From contig JANTQA010000012.1 of assembly GCA_027625915.1 (NCBI GenBank), forward strand, positions 14,470,501-14,534,500: a stretch of 64,000 nt of DNA, written 5' to 3'. Below are positions 1-11,915 of the stretch, piece after piece. The position numbers and the translations under genes are program-made. The notes beneath the pieces were generated by a model. The model worked only from the letters and a program-made list of their open reading frames with translations, searched no databases and had not been told where the DNA came from. This DNA is from Anaeramoeba flamelloides. Lineage: Eukaryota; Metamonada; Anaeramoebidae. Positions within the stretch are counted from its first letter, which is position 1. Every line of letters begins with the position of its first letter.

Positions 1-646
1 ACCTAACATCTCTTCATGAAACTCTAAACTTGTATTTAAAGTTATTATCCCAGCTATAATTCAGGCAATCTGATAACTCAAAAAAAAATCATATTTTCTT
101 TAATCAAAGAAAATTTATAAGTCCCAAAAGAAAATGAGTATTAAAATTCATTTTGAAAAATAATTCAAAAAAATGTCAGGAATTTTTTTCTACAAATAAT
201 TTTTCATTTAATAATTTTTTCTTTTAGAATAAATAATAAAAGTGATCAAGAAAGAAGAATTAGCGACATATAAAAATTAAATCTAAAACCAAAAAATTAT
301 CGATTTTTTTTTTATTATTTTATTGATCATTTTCAAAAAAAAATTTCTATTTAAGGGTTCTTAGAATTCTTTTTCTTTTTTTAACTACATTCTAAAAAAA
401 TATCTCAGGTCTCAAAATAAAAAGTGTGGGTGTAATTATTTAGAAAAAAAATTAAAAAGTTAAAAAATGTCAAAAAAATTTCGATATATTATTATTGGAC
501 ATATTTAAGCAATAAATATTCAAAATTAAAAAACAATGATAATGGTACCAACAAAGACAACAATGGTGACAAAGATAAAGAAGTTTAATTTTAATAATAA
601 TAAAATTATTCAAAATTAAGAAACCAAAAAATAAAATGAAAGAACA
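1..646. other. left-edge AT-rich region, little content
   Basis: Mostly A/T homopolymer runs with no recognisable repeat copy. The only distinctive part is a stretch at about 536-588 that is less AT-rich and is described separately as a possible last exon. The right end is the 3' flank of the minus-strand TPR gene. Confidence 0.6.
444..588 (+). CDS. possible terminal exon of a gene running in from the left edge
   Basis: A good-looking acceptor (TTATTTAG, ending at 443) is followed by an open frame that ends with TAA at 586-588. The last 18 codons read NNDNGTNKDNNGDKDKEV, a hydrophilic Asn/Asp/Lys tail like the low-complexity tails of other proteins here, and the DNA is less AT-rich than its surroundings. 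If real, the gene would be tail-to-tail with the TPR gene, whose stop lies 58 nt away. The frame is short, the rest of the gene is outside the window, and no family is recognised, so this is a weak call. Confidence 0.2.
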
Positions 647-1981
647 TTAATTAAAGACACTTTCGGATAGTTCTTTGAGCGAATTAAGTTCGTCTTGTAG
701 ACCGATTTTTATACATCCACGCATTCGTTCTATGAACGCTGGTATTCCATAAACTGAATATTGCTCGATAATTTGAAGGCGATTTTGGTTATTTGTGATT
801 GTCTGCAAAATCCTTTTTAAATAATAGATCACATTCTCATATTGCGATCTATTAATAAGCTCTTTCAAAAAAATCGGTAGTATGTCAAAGGCCTGATTTT
901 TCAGATAAATGTCCATCATGTCGGTGATTAAATTTATTGCCTGGGATTGGAAAACGATCACGTCTTGGGCCTTGGCGTTTGAGAAGCACTTGGAGATTTG
1001 ATATTTTTTTTCAAAAAAGGTGCGGTAATTATCTTCTTCTTGTGATTTGCTTTGAATAACCATATTGTGCGTGCCGTTTTCAATGACCTTGATGCACTTG
1101 AAGGTTTGTAACAACACCTCGATCGCCCTTGTTTTGTACCCTAATTGATCCCACCTGACACCCAATCGGTTGAGTGCAATGATCTCTTGAAGCAAATCTG
1201 GTGGATTGTCAAGGTCCAGAAGGTTGATTACTTGGTTGTCAGTTTCGTTGAACGGGGGCATGTCGTCCAAATCCACCTCATGGGTGCGGAACGTGATCGG
1301 GATCGTTTCCAATGCTTTGATCGCCTTTTTTTTTTTTTTCAAACGAGAAAAAATTTCGGACATACAAATCGTGGCATTGATCGACAAGGATAGGTTTTTG
1401 CTGAGCAGCGAAAAGTGGTTTGCTTTCTTTAAGAGATCCAAAACCCTGTTCAGATCAGAGAATTGGTTGATTTCGGATTGCACTAATGACACGATTTGCC
1501 CATAACACTGGGTTTTTTGTTGCTTGAAAATCGCAAGCTCAAGTGCGCTTTCGTATTCACTTAGTGCACCTGTAGGCATGTTGTTCAGAAAATTTTTTGT
1601 CCCAGTTTGAATGTGATCATTAAAAATTGCCTTCGAAATGTTGATCCAGTTTTTGTGTCTTGTGATGTTGCATTTGTTGAATTTCGTCTGTGTGTTTGGG
1701 TTTGTGTAGCGAGACAAATAATAGTAATTTGGGTGGTAGCACGTTTTTGCGTTCGTTTTTGAAAGGGAATTGTTATTCGGACTCGAATTTTTGCTTTGGC
1801 TCCGGCTGAGGGTGAGGGTTGGTTTTGTTTTTGTTTTTATTTTTGGCTTTGTTTTTTTGTTGTTCGTAGGATTTGGGTTGAAATCGCCAAATATTTGCGA
1901 ACTGCTGAACACTCGTTTTGGAACTAGGCTATGAAAAATAAAAAAACTTAGTTTTTTTGTTGGTATGGTTTGGGATAACAT
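647..1981 (-). CDS. TPR-like alpha-solenoid protein, hypothetical
   Basis: A 444-residue protein in one exon. The first 110 residues are basic and low in complexity (Lys, Asn, Ser, Thr rich, with a KTKPKIKTKTK run) and probably disordered. From about residue 115 to the end the protein is helical, with TPR-like helix pairs such as GALSEYESALELAIFKQQ (about 138-155) and DQLGYKTRAIEVLLQTFK (about 279-296), where small residues sit at the usual packing positions. No catalytic motif, signal peptide or membrane segment is visible. It is probably a scaffold or adaptor, but no orthologue is recognised. The start is the first ATG of the frame; an upstream exon cannot be excluded. Its codons are much richer in G+C than the flanking DNA, which supports coding. 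Confidence 0.75.
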   Translation of the reverse strand: MLSQTIPTKKLSFFIFHSLVPKRVFSSSQIFGDFNPNPTNNKKTKPKIKTKTKPTLTLSRSQSKNSSPNNNSLSKTNAKTCYHPNYYYLSRYTNPNTQTKFNKCNITRHKNWINISKAIFNDHIQTGTKNFLNNMPTGALSEYESALELAIFKQQKTQCYGQIVSLVQSEINQFSDLNRVLDLLKKANHFSLLSKNLSLSINATICMSEIFSRLKKKKKAIKALETIPITFRTHEVDLDDMPPFNETDNQVINLLDLDNPPDLLQEIIALNRLGVRWDQLGYKTRAIEVLLQTFKCIKVIENGTHNMVIQSKSQEEDNYRTFFEKKYQISKCFSNAKAQDVIVFQSQAINLITDMMDIYLKNQAFDILPIFLKELINRSQYENVIYYLKRILQTITNNQNRLQIIEQYSVYGIPAFIERMRGCIKIGLQDELNSLKELSESVFN

Positions 1982-2880
1982 TTATTGTTTGGTTGTTGTA
2001 GTTTTTGTTATTAGTAAGAAAAAAAAAATTTTGAAAAGGTTTTACTTCAATTCAAAACTAAAATCATAAAAATGATTCTTGATTTGGGTTTTTCTTTTTT
2101 ATACCACTAATTTGATTTCCAAAACTGTATATTTTCAGGAAGCTCCCAATCGCTCAAATCTTTCCAATTCAAGTGTTTGTCAATTTACAAAAATTGATCA
2201 ACTTTACTGAATTTGGTTATTTTGATCTTGCTTTTTTGAGATTTTAAATTTCTTTAAAAAAGGTTTTCTTGTAGTTTGTGTGATATTTAAAAAAAAGTAA
2301 ATCCCTTAATCTAGTAGAAAAAATTAATTTTTTAAACAATCAATACAGCCCTTAATAAAATTAAGATAAAATAGCTACTGATTTGTTTCTCATTCCCACC
2401 ACCCAAATTTATCCGACAAAAAAAAAAAAAAAAAAAAAGTTTGTTTTTTTAAATTTTCTTTTTTCTATCTTTTCTCAAGTCTTAAAAGAAAATAATCGAC
2501 ACTTGATAGTAATTCTTATTTTTAAAATGTGTTATTTGTTGTCTAATTTGGACGTTTAAAGGAACAAAAGAACATTATACTTTCACAAAAATATGTGCCG
2601 AATCATTAAAAATTCTAATTTTTTTTTTTTTCTCGAAAAAAGAACAAGTTTAAATTACAAAATTTGTAATTTGATCTTCTCTTTTTCTTTACAAAGTCTG
2701 TTTTTTGAAATGTTTTCTCACATCTTAAGTAAATTCCTTTTAGTTCTTTTTTAAAAACAATAACATGCCTTGATCATTTTACCTCCATCCTTCTCACCAT
2801 CAACTATTTGTGGTACCTAACTTCCACATAATTTATAACGTCATCTTTTAAGTCAAGAATCTCTCTGATTGTTTCCATCC

Positions 2881-2911
<31 letters not shown>

Positions 2912-3228
2912 TCTTTGTAGTTACAATTGCTAAACAACTTTTCTTTCATTACCCTTTCTCTGTTACTCATTAATTTCAAAATAACTAAATTGAAGTTTTT
3001 GTTTTCTTTTTCCATGAGTATTCTGTTTTTTGTTTGTTGACAATTCTAAATCAAATCCTTTTAATTTTTGTAATAAAAAAAAAAGTGTGAAAAGAGAATA
3101 AAATCAGTTATTCTAAATATAATGTTTGTTGCTTTTTCTTCTGGTTTTAATGCAAGGTCTAATTTACAACCCATTAGTATCCCCTTGTGAAAATCAATTT
3201 TGAATATAAATTCTTTAATTTTTAATAG

Positions 3229-3734
3229 TAGAGCAGTGAAAAAAATACCGTACATGAAAAAAATCCCGGACAAGATTTTTAATTGTGAATATTAGTAAAA
3301 TTATTATGTAATTTCAGCTATTTACAATCAAATTCCTTTTTTTAAGAATCGAACTTTTTCAATTATAACCCCCCCACTTATTAGAATGATGATTGTTGAA
3401 ATCACACTTGTTCAAAACACCATTCAACTAATCAAAAAACAAGAAGAAAAATTATAATTTTCCAAACTCTAGTAAAACTCTAGAAAACTGAATTATTTTT
3501 CAAAAAAAGTTGATCAACATTAGGCTATCAAACAATTACACGAAAATTCTAGAGACACCTTACTTTGATGAACTTTAGGTAGGTTTATTTCTAAGTTGAT
3601 AAAAAAATTTGGTTATTTATAAAAAAGGATTTGATTTAAAATATTTGCAATTACACACCCAATTTTCCTAATATTTAGAATTAAAAATCTTGTCCGGGAT
3701 TTTTTTCTTGTCCGGTATTTTTTTCCCTACTATA
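3229..3734. mobile_element. MITE-like element with imperfect terminal inverted repeats, about 505 bp
   Basis: The left arm contains AAAAAAATACCG and AAAAAAATCCCGGACAAG. The right arm, read in reverse complement, has the same two blocks in the same order, and similarity continues inward for roughly 100 nt through AGATTTTTAATT. The outer ends are flanked by TA on both sides, as expected for Tc1/mariner-type insertion. No transposase frame exists inside; a 70-codon minus-strand frame at 3061-3273 merely overlaps the left arm. It is therefore a non-autonomous element; assignment to Tc1/mariner is inference. Confidence 0.65.
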
Positions 3735-3843
3735 TTTTAAAATAGGAATGAAATTTGGTCAAAAATTTTACATAATATTCTCAATTTTATAGAAATTTTT
3801 TGTTTTTGAGGTAATATCCAACTAAAAAAAATCTTCAATTATA

Positions 3844-4024
3844 TTTTAGGTACCAATCTCCATTAAATTTTTTTCCCTAACTTTAATTGAGATTGTAAAA
3901 ATTTTTTACCAATTACTTAGATTTGAAAAAACCTTGTTTATTTTCAATATTAAATATATTTCGAGACAAGGAATCCTTATTTAGAAAGTGGTTAAAAAAA
4001 AAATAATAGAGACTAGTCCCTTAA
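3844..4024. mobile_element. TTAA-family MITE, copy 1 (about 180 bp)
   Basis: This aligns along its length with 59498-59679 and, inverted, with 23018-23194. Shared blocks include ATTAAATTTTTTT near the left end and AATAGAGACTAGTCCCTTAA at the right end. The left terminal repeat is worn in this copy. A TTAA follows the right end. There is no coding capacity. Confidence 0.65.
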
Positions 4025-6105
4025 TAGCAAATTCAAAAAAAATTAGAACCTAATGAAATTGAAAAGTAAAGTAAAAATCTGATTACACCTTTCACTAAAT
4101 CTTTTAAAAGCAATTTTGCTAATTTATGAATTGTTATTTTTAAATATTTGATCTATTTTTTCTCACTTTTAAAAGTGTAAAATTAGTAAAAATCCAACTT
4201 TATTTAGAATTATTTAATTCAAAAAACAGATTTTGGGAAGAAGAAAGGAATATTATAATAGGTGAAAGAAGTTTACAAAAATATGTTTTAAAAAATAATA
4301 ACCATCAAGTTCTCAAATAACTCAGTATAAAAAATCTACTAAATTTCCAAAAAATTACATTAATTATTTTAAACTTGAAAATATATAATTTATTTATTAA
4401 AAAACAAATTTGGAATTATTTTTTTCTATTTTGTACATAAAAAATGAGAAAAAAAAAACGAATTCTTAAATAAAAAATTCTCCTAAAAATATTCTTAAAA
4501 ACCTTAAAAAGTGAAATTAGAAATTGAAAGTAATTAATTTTAATTTGATTATGTTAATCAATAATTATTATCAGATCTTAATTATTTTAAAGGGTTTGTC
4601 ATAACACAAAAATTAAAAGTATCATGTGATTTCATTATTTATTTCTCAAAATTTTAAATATTTTCAAGTAAATATAATTATATCAATTAATGATTAAAAA
4701 AAAACAATGAATAAATATTATCAAATAATCTTCTTTTAACAATAACAGTTCATTGTTTCTTCCATTAATATTTGAATGAAAATATAAATTTATCTGTTAA
4801 AATTTGTGGATATATCACAAATATTTTTGAATAAAATATTAAATGATTAATTTTTTTTTTTGATCTTTAACTATTCAATTTTTAATGTATTTTTCTTATA
4901 TTTTTAAGATAAGATTAAAGTTTCAAATTATTTGTGCACTTATACACCCAAAAATAACTCAAAGTGAGATTTCACTAATAATAAAAATGTTTATTAAATT
5001 TTTATTTTTCTAATTGTGATCCAAAAATCCATAGAAAAAAGAGATAATTTTTATGTTAAATTAATTGTATCAAATATATTCTTTTAGAAAAAATAATTAA
5101 TTTCTATAAAGTTTAAAAACGGATTTCTTTATCTTGGTTTAATCACACGCTTGTATTTAATAAGTTATTTATTATACCCGTTGGAAACATATATAAGATT
5201 TACTCCTCTCTTAATTTTTTAAATTCTATTTTTTCAAATATTTTATTTCATAAAATCCACTGTTGAATTATATTTATTTTTTTACCGAATACTCTAAATA
5301 TTTGGTTTATTTTATTTTAATATATTTCCTTAGATTTATATAACTTCCTTATTAACACCATTTTTTTTTTCAAAATTAAAATTTCTTGTTTTACTAATTA
5401 TCTTTAAATAATACTTTTCTTTTCCAATAACAAAAAATCGTTTCTTTTGAATTATATTTTTTAATTTTGTGCTTTACTATTAATATTTACTCATAAAAAA
5501 AAATAGATTAAATTTAATTAATTTACATTTATTGATTTTAATAATTTCATCTATTTTCATAACCTTTTTAAAAATTTTTTTAATTCAAAACAAAATTCCA
5601 GGATTTTTTTAATTTATTTTCATTTCAAAAAAAAATGTTATATTATCAAATATCAATTATACTTTGATTGACAGAATCAGCATTTTTATTAACTCCAATT
5701 AACGAATTCTGAAAATTAGAAAACTATTGACACAATTTTTGGCATATTTTTAATTATATTGGTTTAATAATAAAAGGTAAAAAGATAAATACAGTACTGG
5801 AAATTTTACAAATCAAATATCTCATGTATTTTTTTTTCTAATAATATGATTTCCATAAATGATCTTTCAAATTCAATTTTTTTATTTTTTAGATCTTATA
5901 AATCATGTAAAAAATTGAAATAGCCATTGAAAAATGATGAATAAATGCCATTTTTTTTACTAATTTCAATAAAATATCATCAATGTTTTATTTTTCCTTC
6001 TAGTGAAAAGGTTTTTTTTTATTATTTCCCTTCTTTTTTTTTAATTTTGATATTGATTTTTAATATAAAATCAATTTTTCATTAAAATCAATTACTATTA
6101 ATTCA

Positions 6106-6113
<8 letters not shown>

Positions 6114-6186
<73 letters not shown>
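6114..6186. repeat. (AC)n(AT)n microsatellite
   Basis: About 28 uninterrupted AC units (to 6170) run straight into about eight AT units. It is the longest perfect dinucleotide run in the window apart from the AT run at the right edge. Confidence 0.97.
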
Positions 6187-6542
6187 TGAATTAATATTAA
6201 ATAATAAATTTTTATCTGTTCAGATCTTCTAATAAATATCCAGTGTTAACAAGTTCTCATGTGATCTTCGTTCGAGTAAAACTTTCTTTGTAAATCTTGA
6301 CTAGATAATTATTTTTTAAAAGAGATTTGATTGTTATAATTTGCTTTTTTTTTTCTTTCTTTGATGATATTTTTTGCATTTTTCTATATGGTTTACTTTT
6401 TTGTTTTCATATCAATTCATTTGACCATAATTATTATTGTTATCATCAAATAATTTTGTTTTACTATTATCCACGTGATCAATATTTGTTATAAGTTAAT
6501 ATAAATTTACAATTTCACTTTTTTTTCTTTTTTTTTTTTTTT

Positions 6543-6690
6543 CATGATTCTTATTATTATTCTAGTATTTATTATTCTTTTATATTATTATTTTTATTAT
6601 TATTATTTATCTTGTATTATTTTATCATTATCATTATCATTATAATTATGATTATTTATATTATTATTCTTATTATCAACTTTTCATTGG
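6543..6690. repeat. ATT/ATC trinucleotide-rich tract
   Basis: Irregular ATT, TTA and ATC units form a degenerate simple-sequence tract. No function is visible. Confidence 0.7.
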
Positions 6691-6897
6691 GTTTGGCAAA
6701 ATGTTAATTTGTTTTTTATTTCAAGTTACCTTTCAAAAATTGATATAATTTCTCTAAAATTAAATAGATTTGATTTGATTTAAAGATCTTTTTTTTTATA
6801 TAATTATTTTCTTCAATTTAAACATTTGCTGCAATGAAGAAATTATGATTTATTTGTATCAGTTCCAATTCTAAACAAAAATAATTAGACCACTTTA

Positions 6898-7090
6898 AAG
6901 TCAGTTCCCCTTTTTAGTTACAAACTTCAACGAAAAATAAGGAACCTAAAAAACTGAAATTTATCGAAGAAAATTTGTAATTTTCTTTTTATAAACAATT
7001 TTACTAGAATTGATATTTTGTGCCTAAATTTAAGATTTTTTTAGTGTCTTAATTTTAGTTGAAAGTTTGTGTCTTAAAATTGAAACCAAG
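6898..7090. mobile_element. TACAGT-family MITE, copy 1 (about 190 bp, palindromic)
   Basis: It is homologous to 13204-13400. The left arm carries AGTCAGTTCC; the right arm carries TTTTGTGCCTAAATTTAAG and GTGTCTTAATTTTAG, which in reverse complement match the left arm of the other copy. It is nearly a pure inverted repeat with no coding content. This copy is more worn than the one at 13.2 kb and has lost clean ends. Confidence 0.65.
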
Positions 7091-8272
7091 TACATGTTTT
7101 TTTGTTGTTAATAACTTGTACGTTTTTTGAATAAAAAAAAAACCTTTATTTTATTTTTTTTTTTTAGGTTAGAATAGTTATTTTTTATTTTTATATTTCT
7201 AGAACTTAATGTATTAGCATCGCAATAGATTTTCCTATAATTTAATTAAGTAAAAATTGGGTGTAAATTATATTAGTTACCCAATCACCTAACTGATTTT
7301 CAAAATAATTGATATAAATATTATTATATACTATTAGCATATTTTTAACTAATGATCATAATTAAAAATATTAATTTTGGAAATTTTTTTTAAAATTCCA
7401 TTTCCAAATCTAAAAATAGAAACCAAAATAATATTATTCCAGTATTTAATTAATCATATTTGGTATTTTTAAAAGTCAAGATTTTTTCAATTTGTTAATT
7501 CCAAAGATTAACCCAATAATCATTAACAAAAAAAAAAAATCCAAAGAATGATTAGTTTTGTTAACTTTTTCTCAAGTTAATTGTAGCATCAATATATTAC
7601 CAAGATTTCATAATAATTTGCAAAAAGAATAAATGGGTTTATAATTTAATTTTTGAAAAAAATGAATTTTATAGCAACCAATCTATATTTTAGTAACAAA
7701 TTGAAAAAAGTTATGAACAAAGGGATTAAAGTCTATGGAAATAAAAAGGAGTGAAGAAACTAAAAACCTTTTTTGAAGATTTTACTGCTGTCTGAAATTA
7801 TAAAGTCTTACATTTTTATTGATTATTCTTGTGAATTCCAAAATCTGTTTCATTTAGAATTCTTTGCTCTCCCGATCTATACAACCTTTGTCATAAAAAA
7901 GGATCATACAAATAAAAATAAAAAGTAATTTCAGAAAAGAGCATGTTAGCGTAAGTTTGATGTTGTGGCTATTAGATTTCTACTTTGATTTTCAATTTCA
8001 TAACGTACTAAAACTTATTTTGACTTGGCCATAAAATTAGTTTTATCTCTTTTAGTTAAGACAAACTTTTATACAAGCAATTGAAAGATTTAATTGTCAT
8101 CCACCACCTTAAATCCAATAAATCTATTTATTTCTTCAGAAAACTAATTACAAAACAACCCTTTCTAATGAAGTAAATCATTCAACATTTCTAAAATGAT
8201 GAGTAGTGTTTCATTTTTTTTTTTTCTTTTTTTAAATCACGAACTTCAAATAAAGAATTTTCTTCCAGTGTT

Positions 8273-11045
8273 ATGACATCAAACACAAATATACACTCAC
8301 CAAATAATTTTACTCAAGAACCATTTGAATTTGTAACGAATAATGGCTCTTTAGTTGCACCACCATCTTACTCGAATTATTATTCCATTGAGCAAGACAA
8401 TGCAAACCCAAGATTAATCAGATCTACTTATCATTCCATTCCAAAAAACCAAAAAATTCAAAAAAAAATTCAAATTCCTTTTTATGTTGTTGCTCAACCA
8501 TTTGCGAAATTACACCAATTAGAAAAACCTATTCCTTTACTTAATTTTGGGGAGATTGATCCAATTCGTTGTTCTCGTTGTGGCGGGTTTATTAATGCTT
8601 TTGCCAAGTAAATTTTTTCTTTTTTTCTTCTAAATTTTTTTTAAAAAAGAGGATTAAAAGAAATAGCACAAAAACAAAAACAAAAACAAAAAAAAACAAA
8701 AACAAAAACTAAAAAAAGGATATTCACGATATCATATAATTTCTTTTTTTTCGATACCTCTCTTTTCTAATGAATAATAAATAAACAAACAAACAACCAA
8801 CCTTTTTTTAAAAACAAACAAAACTTAACAAATGAAAAGGTTTTTAAAATCAGGACATGTGTGGGTGTGTCCACTTTGTACGATGAAAAATAAAACACCA
8901 AGTGAATATTATTGTAGTTTGACAACAAATGGAAAAAGAAGAGATCACGAACAAAGACCAGAATTAAACCGAGGTAGTGTTGATTATTTAATTAACGAAA
9001 AAGATCAAGTCGAAACAAATGAGAAGAAAAGCAAAACCAAAAACGGTTATAGTAATAATCAAGATCTTCAAAAGCAACGCATTACGGACTATTCAAAATT
9101 CTATACCTTTGTGATTGATTGTAGCACAACGTCAGTTGTTTCCAAAGTATTTGAAACAATAATCGAAAACTTAATTGTTTTGGTTGGCCAAATGCCTGAA
9201 AATAGTTATGTTTCGTTTATAACTTTTGAAAAAAAAGTGAGTATTTACCTGCCAAATAACCCCAACGAAAGTGAAGAAAACGAAAACGAAAACGAAAAAG
9301 AAAAAGAAAAAGAATTTGACGAAGAAAAACAAGAAAATATAGAAAATGTTTGCAAAATCTTTCAAATGACTGATTTGAACGATCCATTTAATCCCATTTC
9401 CACAAATTGGATTCAGCCATTATCTAAATGTAAAAAATCTGTTGTCACATTTTTAAATCTATTGAAAGAAAAATATTCTACAAAAGAAAAAGAAAAAGAA
9501 AATGAAAAGGATAAGATAAAAAAAAAGCCGATCAAAAGAGCACTAGGCGCAGCTATTGAAGTCGCTTATCAAATAACACAACGCCAGGGGCACGTTCTTT
9601 TATTTAACACTGGGCTCTGTAATTTAGGTATCGGGAGATTAACCAACCGTGTCGATTCAAGAAAATTTGGAACTGAAGAAGAAATTAGTCTATTACAGCC
9701 ACAGAAATCCCCCTTTTGGGAGAACATTTCAGATAAATTCAGAAAGAACAATATTTCGTTACACTGCTTTCTTTTTAAATTTGAATATTCAGATCTAATT
9801 ACAACTTTTTATCAATTGTGTACATCGACCTGTGGAGAATTCCATTATTTTCCAACGTTTGAGAGTGTGAAAGATAAAATAAGGCTAGATAATGAAATAA
9901 CGAGATTTTTTCAACGTAAAAGGGTATCTGGGCCGGTGGTCATGAGACTGCGTTGCCCCATAGGTATCAATGTTAAAAGGGCATTGCTGCCGGAGCAGCT
10001 AATTGGATCCGATGGGAAGGAGGAAATTGTTTTGCCAAGTATGGACAGCGATAAAAGCTTTGGATTCGAACTTGAGATCTATGACAACATTGGCGGGAGA
10101 AAATCAAAATCACCCGTTTGCATCCAACTTGCCGTGCTCCACAATGATCCAGATAGCAAAACAAAAAGAATTAGAGTAATCACCTTGGGGCTCACACCAG
10201 AAACAGACATTTCAACCATATATACCAAATTAGATCAAGAGGCGCTCATTAATTATTATACGAGGAAGTCAATTCTGCAATTGCAAACAATTAATAGCAG
10301 TAAAATCAGAGACCAGCTTTTTGACGAAATATATAATATCCTTCATTTATTCCGTGTGAATAAATACGAAGATTCCCTCTTAAGAAACACCAAGCTAAAC
10401 ATACCCACAGCATTAAGATTGTTCCCCCAGTATATCTTAGGCCTGATGAAATCAAAACTGCTAAGAAATAGACCAGCAGTGAATATCGACGAAAAGGTCT
10501 TTTTAATGCATTATTTACAATACTGCTCTGTTAGATGCTGCTCAAAATTCATTTATCCCAGATTCCTCTCTTTAAATAATACCATAAAGGGTCTTGATTT
10601 GCAAAGCAAATTTTATCAATCGGATAACGAGCAATTAATGAAAATTACTTCGTTCGCAATAGGCAACGCAATCGCGTTATCAAGCGAGCACCTTGGGTTC
10701 TCAGAAATTACCTTATTAGACAACGGATTGGATATTTACCTCTGGTTTGGTGATAACATCAAATTGGAGTTTTTGCAGCTGCTTTTTAAGCAAATTATCA
10801 ATTCAGAAACAGCCCTAAATTATTTGACAATAGATAATACAGAGAACCAATTGGCTCAATTTTTAATCAATTTGATTCACAATTTAAGAGAATCAAACCC
10901 TAATTTCCAAAATTTTCTTTTGATCAAAAGACAAGATAAAAGTGAAAAGGAATTCTTAGCACATTTAATACAAGATAGAAATGGTGGCAAAAGTTTCAAT
11001 GAATTTTTAATACAAATACACAGAAAAATTGAATCAAAATTTTAA
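8273..11045 (+). CDS. SEC24: COPII coat cargo-adaptor subunit Sec24 (two exons)
   Basis: Sec24 pairs with Sec23 in the inner COPII coat and selects cargo at ER exit sites. I join exon 1 (8273-8607) to exon 2 (8840-11045) through a 232-nt intron starting GTAAAT and ending AAAAG, giving 846 residues. The splice restores the Sec23/24 zinc finger exactly: Cys100, Cys103, Cys122, Cys125, with FINAFAKFLKSG across the junction. Then come the vWA-like trunk (from about 196, YSKFYTFVIDCS; GHVLLFNTGLCNLGIGRL near 362), the beta-sandwich (GPVVMRLRCPIG near 477), the helical domain, and a C-terminal gelsolin-like domain (GLDIYLWFGD near 735). The FINAF and NLGIGRL motifs favour Sec24 over Sec23. The N-terminal tail is only about 95 residues, shorter than in many Sec24s. 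The trunk carries two KE-rich inserts (about 257-279 and 325-342). Exon 2 has an ATG at 8832, but it lies within the intron. Confidence 0.93.
8608..8839 (+). other. Sec24 intron (232 nt)
   Basis: The donor is GTAAAT and the acceptor AAAAG. The phase is 2: the split codon AA|G gives Lys112 inside the zinc finger. The intron contains repeated ACAAAAAC units and is much richer in A/T than the exons. Exon-level conservation of the zinc finger fixes both ends. Confidence 0.9.
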
Positions 11046-11282
11046 TTTTTATTAGTAAAGAAAATACTTTTATTATTAAGAAAATACCCATATTCAAATT
11101 CTTCTTTTGAATTTTATCTTTTTACTTTTTTCTTCTTTCTCTTTCTTATTTTTCTTCTTTTTTATTTTCCCTTACAACATTTTGAATTATTTTTATTTTT
11201 ATTTTTATTTTTATTTTTATTTTCTTTTATTTTTTTAGTTCGATAGAAATTACCAAGAATTAATTAAATTAATAAATCAATG

Positions 11283-11915
11283 TTTAAGAGATCAGTTTTT
11301 CACGGCAAAATATTAAAATACGTTATTCGTGATATTATGTACTATACAAAATTTGTATATGTCAAGTTTCAAAAAATTATGATCAACTAAGAAACCCATA
11401 AAAGAATAGTTTTTTTTTGTTAGATCAAATTTTTTTTTTTATTTTTTCTGAAAAAGAAAACCTTTAATTCATTCTATTTCTTACATTATAAAAAAGTTTT
11501 ACTCTGTTTATCACTGTTTTCAACAGTATTTCACCAAAAATAGTATTTATTGTAATTAATAATAATCTGGTAGAGATTTTTTTTTCTTTTTTTTGAGATA
11601 ATTCTTTTGAATTTTCAAAAAGGGAATAATTTTTATAAACTGATTGGAAAATATTTGTTTTATTTTAAGAAGGGTAGTTATAATCATTCAAAATTTACAG
11701 GAATTATAAAATTTTATAAGAAATTATGCTTTTGTTCTAAGATGAAATTAGATTTATTGAAATATAATTTTCTTGATAATACTTGGGAATTAGTCATTTA
11801 ATTCTAAAAATTTACAATCAATTTTTTTCTGCCAAAAATCATTTTATTTTTTAAAAAAATTCTTGTGAATAATATCAAACAATTTGTTAATAATTTTTCA
11901 AAAGTTTTTTCAATG
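11283..11915 (+). repeat. dispersed repeat R1, copy 1 (about 630 bp)
   Basis: It aligns along its length with 15464-16090 in the same orientation and with 36165-36800 inverted. Landmarks in order: GATCAG near the start, GATCAACTAAGAAACCC, TTTTTTGAGATAA, TGGGAATTA, TTTTTTTCTGCCAAAA, and CTTGTGAATAA near the end. A 64-codon frame at 11607-11801 is not conserved in the other copies, so the repeat looks non-coding. No clear terminal inverted repeats were seen; it may be a SINE-like or MITE-like element, or part of a larger one. Confidence 0.75.

Larger units (their letters stand above)
1982..8272. other. 6.3-kb gene-free region with several repeats
   Basis: No coding frame of substance is present. 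The region holds the upstream flank of the minus-strand TPR gene, poly-A/T tracts (for example about 27 A at 2881-2907), a terminal-inverted-repeat element at 3229-3734, a TTAA-type element at 3844-4024, an AC/AT microsatellite at 6114-6186, an ATT-rich simple repeat at about 6543-6690, and a TACAGT-type element at 6898-7090. The last few hundred bases before 8273 should contain the Sec24 promoter; no motif was recognised there. Confidence 0.7.

Noticed and set aside
8832-8839. ATG at 8832 as the start of Sec24
   Set aside because: It lies within the intron. Starting there would lose two zinc-finger cysteines that exon 1 supplies.
11607-11801. 64-codon plus-strand frame with ATG
   Set aside because: It lies wholly inside repeat R1 and is not open in the other two copies.
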